A stretch of DNA of 64,000 nt from contig NW_019091503.1 in NCBI RefSeq assembly GCF_001949145.1, positions 248,259 through 312,258 on the forward strand, read 5' to 3'. The translations under genes were made by a program, and so were the position numbers. Every line of letters starts with the position of its first letter. Position 1 is the first letter of the stretch. Origin of the DNA: Acanthaster planci (Eukaryota > Echinodermata > Asteroidea > Valvatida > Acanthasteridae). The notes beneath the pieces are model-generated. The model was not told where the DNA came from. It did no database searches and was given only the letters and a program-made list of their open reading frames with translations. Shown piece after piece: positions 25,701-34,700 of the stretch.

Positions 25701-28700
25701 CATAAGAAACACACTCCTTTTTTTTTCAAGTCAGTGACAATCTTATTTTGTTTTAAATTGACCCCCCCTCCCGCCCGGAGAAAACTGACAACTGAAAAAT
25801 TTAAAAAATTACAGTTCTTACGTTGTGATACACATTATTCCAGTTGAGACCTCTCCCTGATAAGCTGTAGTCAGAATGAAACCTATTGTTGACGTTTTTT
25901 TGTCACTTTCTGAGATAGTATGGACATTAACATGAAATAAAACAAGGAAGCAAAGAAGGAAGAGAAAAATTGGACACATGCACAGTTCCAAGTCAGAAGT
26001 GACCTTTCTATTCACGAGAATTCCTGTCATTGTACATGTACCATTCTCATGTAGTTCTGTGTGTGTCCTTGATGAAATTGCGGAAGAGAAACTGACAGTT
26101 GATGTAAAAAGTATGCAGTAAGTCAAATGACAGGATTTTTTTACTATTGCCCAGATGTTTTATAACAAAATGTCAGATAATATATGTACATGTACCTTCT
26201 AAAAGTTGTTTAATCTCTTCCTGTCAGCAAGAGTCATGTGTATTCAATACATCCCATGCACATACATGAATTAGAAATCAAGTGAGATGAGAATTAATAA
26301 AGAATGTGTGATGACACTTCTATAAGAAAGCTAGGACTTTGTTTCCCTGTAAATGTAGCACTGTGTGAATGTTTACCCTTTTGTAAAAAAGAAATATATC
26401 ATTTCTTCCTTTATTCTACAGAAACATTGCACACAAATCACAGGGATCACTAATGAATAGTTTAAGAAATAGCAAAGACATTTGTGTCCATGCAAAGCCA
26501 AATTTCATCAGAATGTGTACAAAAGCACACAGCAGTAATGTACTTGAGTATCTGTCACTGTTGCACAAGTATTTCTGAAATGAAGTCCATACATGTACAT
26601 GTCATACAGAACAAGGTAGTGGTATGATCACATGATTTAGAATTTTCGCAACGAGAGGCCAATATTTAAATGTATTTGGGACATTTGCCAATAACTGATA
26701 ATTAAAAACTAATTTCAAGGCTGAAAACTAATAGGCCACTTGGAGACCGTATTAGTAGGAAAATGTAATCTGGATCCCTACAGATAAAGGGAGACAGAGA
26801 GGAGAGAGAGGTGTTGCCCTTATACCGATATATATATTCATGTACATGTACAAATGTACATGAAGATCAAACTAAAGTGAAGGCAAACCTCCTCATTAAT
26901 CAACCCACCCCTACCATCCACCTGCCTATCCCCATTCAACCACCCAGAAACTACACATTCAAATCAGATACTGTGTAGATCTACCTGTAATGTTGGTCTT
27001 GGATTATTTAAACTCAGACAAGTGATGTTTGAACAGATACTTATATCAGCCAGGACATGCCAGGGCCATGAATACAAATAAGGAAGGAAGTGCTGGACTA
27101 ACAAGCCATGAGAGTTCCTTGTTAACGATTAACCAATATGTTTGATTTACAACACAGGGATTTCCAGATTCAACCTCACTCCCACTCAATTTCCTCGTCC
27201 ATTTCCCCGGTGATTTCATGTGGGTTTCATGTTCTTCCAGGGGAGTGCGTAGTCCAGTATTTTTTTGGAAACACAAATGTTTTCCTGAATCTACTGATGT
27301 CGAACAAGCACAGCACAAACCTACAGACACAACATGTTCCCCACTCTCCAAACTTAGGGAAATGATCAACTCAAGGGTTTGAAGCAGTGGCGTAGCTAGG
27401 ATTTTACAAATGGGGGCACAAAGGGGGCACCAGCTTTCAGTGGTGAGGTTTTTCAGGGCAAGTTTTTGTTAGCTTTGTTCAATATCCACTCATCCGATTT
27501 TTTTTGGGGGGGGTCACCTAGGGAACCAGGAATTTGTGTGGGGGCAAAGGGCCCCAGCCCACCCACCCCCACCACTGGTTTGAAGTAAAAATGCCCGAGG
27601 TTACAGTTCTGAAGCAAAAAAAATCACTAAAAACAAGCACTGGAATTTCACAAATTTCCATATGATAACTGTAAACTTCAACCAAATAAGTCTGTTATTT
27701 CTTTAAAACATCACACTTATTTTCAAAATGTTAAATAAAACAGTAATCAATGGTTCTGACCTAAATGTACGGGGGATGTTCAGACTTATGCATCTGTGGG
27801 AGCTATCTACCGTCGTGCATGTACTTAACCTCAGGACAAATTTAAGCACTTTCTAAGGAAATGGTTCAATTAATTAAAGTATCGGCTTACATGAAGAAGT
27901 CTGGTACATTTCAAGTTGTCAGGTGCCATTAAACGTGGCCCTTTCCCCTTCTAAGTACTACACATGACTATGTACACAACCCAGTTTCAGTTGTACTATA
28001 CTGGCACACAGCTACTGTACTTCAACTTTGACCCACCTTACACAATTTGCATGAATACACACACCTCACTGAACTGTGGTCGGGCTGGAAACTACCAATA
28101 GAAACTTGTGTAAAAAGAGATAAAAGAGGATGAAAATGACAAATTTGCTTGAAAACCATGAAACGTTCCCCTTCCAGAGTTAATGGTCTATCAGTTCATT
28201 GTTCTGAAGCTTCTCCCTCCCCCCCGGAAACTTGTCTCCGATTTTCTGAGATACCATTAGCTCCTTCTCTTTAATCATAATATTTGTGTCATCTTTTTTT
28301 TTCCTTTTTAAGTTTTATACATGTACGTTCTTTCGTAATACACCTTTCATTTAATGGCCCCCAACAGATGTATGTTACAACAGAAATAAATGTTGAGATG
28401 AAATGAAAAAACAAAATTCCCCACAACACAGTGCCTGCCAGATCATTACACATTACAAACATGTATGCACAAAGGGGCCCTGGGTTAAAATAATAAAATG
28501 TAGAAAGGAAATGCATGTATGCCTGTTCTCTGTGTCCTATTGACAGAACCAACAGCTGTGTGGATTCAGTACTATTTGGTCAAGAGGACAATCTTCAAGA
28601 GCACTTACACTGTTACATGTTCTATTCTTCTTCAAAACAGTGTGGCCTAACTGTTGACTTTTCTCGGTTCCATTGTGCCCTCTATTGGTAACAACCACAA

Positions 28701-31700
28701 AATGCACAAACCCACTATCCTACATGTATAATACCTGAGGTTTCTTGTAAAGGTTTTATGTCATCTAGGACTGGGATTGATTGTGGTTTGGGATTCGGTG
28801 CCCCCAATCACTACACTACATTTGAGTATATTTGCATAGTGTGTTTGGTACCTACAGTGTAGTTATATACCCTATGCTCTACTGACCATACCTACACACA
28901 AGCACCATGATACAGGTGATACATAAATTTATTGTGAGGTTCCTGTATGCATTCCAGGCTGGTTTTTAAGGCATGCAAAAGCAGAGATGATTCAGGAAAT
29001 AGAAACTAGCCTGTAGATACACCATCCAGCAAGGTACATGTAACTAGTATACTACAAGAGGTGAATATCATACAATCCAGGGTCAATTGGGCTACAGATT
29101 GAGCAATAGATTGTCATGTCAAAGGAAGGACAATGATCAAAAAGGTCAAGCCACATCCTCTTTCCAAGCAAATTAAATAAAGTAAAGACAAGTCTTCGAT
29201 ATAATCACACACACTTTTAATTTAAGTGTGATGAGTTTAATATGTGCATAAGTGGTGCTATACAAATATGACCAAAACAATGCCAGTAAACTTTATTGTC
29301 ATTCAGCATGAATGGGACGCTCTATACCACAAGGAAATTGATGACCAATTAATCTATGGACTTATTTCTGGTCAGTGAAACATGCAGGCAGCCAATGAAA
29401 ACAATAAGGACAAAATATTGCCACTTATACCAAGTGTGTAATATACATGTATCTACACCAAACCATGAGTGCTATGTTACAAGCAGGTACGTATACATGT
29501 ACCTATACAAAGATGATCTCCAATTTGAATTTTCCTTTCTACTAAAAACATTCTTCAAGGAACGATTTGTGTAAGCAAATTCAGGAGAACACCATCCTTT
29601 CTATTGAATGTTTAGACTTAGGGTTATTCCACTGAAAAAGACCTGAAGATGAAAATAAAGATGAGAGAAAACCAAGTCCATGCTGAACAAAGACCGCACA
29701 TTTGCAGGTCATGCCAAGTACTAAAATATGGTTCAAAACCAATTTTTAACTGATAAATAATTCAAAATCACATGTGATCTACATGTGATGCACAAACCGA
29801 CTCTCCTTTCTGGTGTCAGATTTTCCCACAACATCCTGCAACTCAAACCTTGTTTACTACAGATGACACATACCGGTAGGTTGGAAATGTACAATGTACA
29901 CGGTATACATACCTTGTGTGTCATCATAGAGCAAATCCTCTGCAGACTCCTCATCCGAATCCATGGTAGGGCTGTAAGAGATCCAACGTATCTTACGTCA
30001 TAATTTTCCTCCATACATTCACTGCATTAGGACTAAACTACAGATCTTCCATCACATTCTTCCTGTCTGCAATGCTTCAGTGATTCCAATACTGTACAAG
30101 CATGATATGGTGATGGCTTGATTCTAAATTCTTTGATAAGATTCCTTGCCAACTGAAAAGCATAAAAATGGAAACAGATGTCCATAATTTATACTTTTCC
30201 AGTGCTTGAAGCAAACTGCAGAGGATACATTCTCAAATAAACGCATAACTTTTTGAAAATATGCTCAAACAACTTTACATAAAGTGAAGCCTGTATATTT
30301 TGAACAGGAGTTTTCCTTCTTCATAATTTTGAGTTGTTTTACCAGTTTATTGGTCAGAAGCTACATGGTAACTTACAGTTCTTTGTTGATTTAGAGTTTG
30401 TTGTCATGGCAAAGGAAGATGACGTACTGCATGCATTACTTCAGACTAACATGTTGTTTCTTAAAGCAGTGGATTCAACCTGTTCCTAGAATTTTTCTCT
30501 GATTAACTAAAAAGTCACCATCCATCTTTTAAGTGTAAATTACCATTACAAAGTTGAGCTGATGCTATCCTACAGAAGACCGGACATATTTGATTTCAGA
30601 AAACTGTTCTGAAATCATTTTGCCAATGACAGAGATTATGCCAGGATGAAAAATTAAGCACTCTAGGTACCGGTACTATGACACACGACTTTAGTTACTA
30701 TGACTTGACAAGAAAATATTGTGGCTAAGATTACCTCAGGACATACAGGTACGTTACTTGATGAATTGACCTCTACTGACCATTAATGCTTTTATACACA
30801 CAACAGGTAATATCCTACATATCAAGGGTATGGCTCATGAGCTTGAGTCAGTGGACAGTATGGGTGTTGTTGAGGGGAGAGGGGGGTAGTGGTACTTCAG
30901 AAAATAAGAAAATGAAAAAGGGGAAAGGACAAAACAAAACAGGATAAATAATATTAATTTGCTTAGAAATACGGAACTGATCACCTTCCTTTGTTCACGG
31001 CGCGTTAGGTTGCCGCTAATGAGTACTTTAAACCCCCCCCCGAAAGATGTCCATCTCATTTTTCTGGTTGCATCCATGTAAATATTAGATTCACTTTGAG
31101 ACTAAAATTAGCAATCATTTTTATAACATATAAATCCTGGTAAGCTCTTTAAATCTCTACTTCCTGGCCTTTGGGATGTACATAAACTAGAAGTTTATCA
31201 ACACACAATAAGTGTAAGTGCACACCTACACGTACATCTGGTACATACACACACACAAACCTACTCATGCCATATTGTTTACACACAGTAGTGTCCCACT
31301 TCAGTTGTACATGTGAGTTGCGAGTCCAGATTTTATTATACACATCCATGGCATAGGGTAGGTTTGTCTGTGCTGTGAATTGAAAAGTTGAGTAAACAAT
31401 GTCAAAAGCTGGTATATGGGGCTGAGACTGGCCAAAGTAGGGGATTTCCCTTCAAATCATACAACACACAATGACCCATGGGCCATTTCCGCAGTGTAAG
31501 TGCTCTATGGTCTGAGAAATCCTTCATTCAACAGATCATGATGTCTCACAAACCAGTATTGTACATGTACATGTATGTATATCCGCAGATTTGCAGGGCA
31601 GGAATTTTATTCTTAAGCCAAAGCAATTTCTCCTTTCAAAAGGGAATTTGCATAAGAAAATCAACTAGTCTATAGGAACATTTCAATGGGCGTAAAGGAA

Positions 31701-34700
31701 GCGACAAGTTGTATATTTAAGGTAATTGCCTTAGATGCCTCCATTAAATTCCTATCCTGGATTCAACCTGCATAAAATGTTTTTCAAATAGAGAATAATC
31801 TGGACTTTTCTTTCAGTTTCAATAACTAGATGAAATTTCATCCATTTCTGGGATAAAATCCTAAATGGCCAAATTTACAATTCCTGTTTCCTATCACACA
31901 AGAAAATATGTTTTGATATTAGCAAATTCACTTTTGAGTTTGAATGATACCAGTTAGCTGGGCCTGGCATCTTAACCTACTCCTATGAAAAATCCTTCTC
32001 AAAAGAAAAAAGGAAACGTACTTAAATTTATTCTTATACAGTAACTTCCAACCTTACTTCGAAACAACACAATGCCTTAAACATTCCCCTCGGTACAAAT
32101 TTACTGTTTTATTTTAACAGGGTAACCTCGTTAGCCATCAACCAACTGCTATCCCTAAGGGCCCTGTGTTGTTACAGGTATAAATAAGCTACAAACTATA
32201 CAGCTATAAAATTAATAAAGGGATTATAACGGATTGGTAAAGAAATTAGCTTCTCCCATCCCGATAAAAGTTACACAATGTACTTACATGAGTGAGATTC
32301 TTTTATCAACATGCACATGTACCTCCACATCATCATAAAGTTCTCCTGAATCTGCTCCATCATTATCTTGCTCAGTATGGGTAGATTTGGTCAATGAAGG
32401 GCGCTGATTAATTGACGGCAGCGGCTCTGCAGTAACAGGAAAAATAAATTAACCAGGTTCATTAGATGGTGATTTTATAGACAAAAAATTATTGTCCCAT
32501 CTAAATTCATTCCTACTGAACGTACATTTATGTACCTAATACACTGTTGCAGACAGTACATTTAGTAATGATTTCAAATAAAAAATCTCATGTTTCCCCC
32601 AACAGTCTTTCAAAACCAAAAATGTTTGTACATATTTCACCCCAAATTTCCCTTTCTTTTGTAACATGTCTTTGCAAGTTCAAGTACTTTTTGAAACTTT
32701 CTGTCCTAAACTGCTCCTGCAATGATATGTACACTTCTCTCCTTTTTTGAGAATACAAGCTTACTGTTTCCAAGGCAACCATTTCAACCATACTGAATTA
32801 ATCAACTTAAAGCACCAGCTCTTGAATCTGAGATTGCAATAAATTATAAAGCTTCCAGGCACAGTCTTCTTGGCCCCAAATCCGCATTAAACCCATATTC
32901 CCCAAACTATATATCTCAATTAAATTCCTGAGAATGAACTCACCTGTTGGTTTGGGTAGCTTCACATTAGTTGGTTTTGCTGGTTTCTTAGGAGGTGGTC
33001 CTATAGTCTCCAATGGAGGCAGGATCTCCAAGACCGGTTTATCTCCAGTTGTCTTCTGACTTGTGGATGAGCCTCTTCTTGGGATGGAAGATTCACTGGT
33101 GAACGAAGACAATGAAGTCGAATCTTCCTCTGATTTAGAGGTGGATATATTCTCTTTGGTAACAGTGTCTGCCTCATCACCTCCTGAAATGGGTGGGGTT
33201 ACTTTCTGGCTAAGGGATGGTGTTGTTCTAGTTGGAGGAGCTACTGGTGGCTTTTTGATTGACCTCTTCAGTTCCATTTTAAAGGGTTCAGATGGAGATG
33301 TGGTTGGTGCTGGCACTGGGACCGGTGCTTTCTTCAGATTTTCCCTCATGTTCTTGATTTCTGCCATGTTTGTTCCCAACATTAATGGTCCACCCATTGG
33401 AAGTTTTCCAGGTGTTGGCACATTTTTGGGTGCAACCTTATTGGGCGACTTGACCACACCATTGGATGGTTTCTCCAAATGGGGTGAGCGGATGTTAGGA
33501 GCAATGATTTTGATTTTGTCGTCAAGGTCCAATTTTCCAGGTTTAGCTGCAACACTAGGTTTAGCTGCAACACCTGGCTTGGCAGCAACCTGGGGTCGAC
33601 CCATGCCTGGAACTTGACTAGGCTGGTTAAACATGGAAGCGATATTCTTCACAGAGTTCTCCTACAAACAAGAAATATCACAACATGATTTGAATCATGT
33701 GCTTCTTAGAGAAAGGCTTTTTCTTCCTCTATAGAAAATTTTGTACTTTCTGCCCAGCTAAACGTAATACCTACCATGCCTACAGTAAACAACAACTTCA
33801 GCTTTGATAAACAACAAAAGATATGAATTATGTACATGGGTTGCAAAGGTTCTTTGTAAATTATCCATATCACATTCGGCAAATAAAATGAATTGAATGA
33901 AAGAAAAGAAAAACACAACAATTGTTAGTCTGTTCTTCTGGTTCATCAATTGGCATTTCCTTACATGAAAGACTAATGGAAATAAATATTAGTACATTAT
34001 ATGTACATGTATGTAATTAAAAGTAAGGATTCAGTTACTGATTTTTTTTACATGTACTTGTCTACTGAATGAGATCTTTCCCAAGTACATGTACCGGTAT
34101 ATGTGTATTAACCATATCTATTGATTGTAAGAAACTTGACCAAATAAACTGAAATCCAAGAGTATGCAGTAACAAGATGGTACATTCCTACTTAAAAAAG
34201 AATTCACAACAGTCCATCAGAATACTGCACAACCTAAGAAAAGGAGATGGAATCAGGATGGCTAAGATGAACAACTGAAACATCTAACTTTGCATGGAAT
34301 TCTTCATTTATATACATGTACATGTGCATGTAGTACATGCACGTACATGTAGGAACACGACCTGTTATCATCATCTTGATAGATTTTGACAGGGCATGGT
34401 CAAAATGAAATCAGTTTTCCAATCACCATTCCTTTATCTGACCGATTGATACTCTTTAACTGTGGAACACGTAGTTTGTCTTCTGCACATCCATGTGAAC
34501 AGAAGATATTTCATTTTAATCTTCAAAGTGTCTAGCTTTTAAACAAAAGTTAGTGTCATGCTTACCATCCTCTTGCTTGCTAAGCGTTTCTGCTTACAGC
34601 ATATTGAGCATCAGAATAATTTCCTGCTTAGTCACTGCAGATTTCTGTTATCTAAGCTACAAATATATCAAATAAAATAACAGAAAATGGCTTCGGATAT

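Noticed and set aside
30735-30772. A 38-base micro-exon that could bridge adaptor exons 3 and 4
   Set aside because: Proposed only to repair a phase mismatch that disappears once the correct exon 3 donor is used; its acceptor is poor.
32323-32426. Ending adaptor exon 3 at GAG|gtacat
   Set aside because: Phase 0 would put exon 4 out of frame; the gtaagt 35 bases further restores phase and is a better consensus.
33063-33617. A 184-codon plus-strand frame
   Set aside because: Antisense shadow of the proline-rich adaptor exon 2; hydrophobic Leu/Gly-rich text results from reading Pro/Lys codons backwards.
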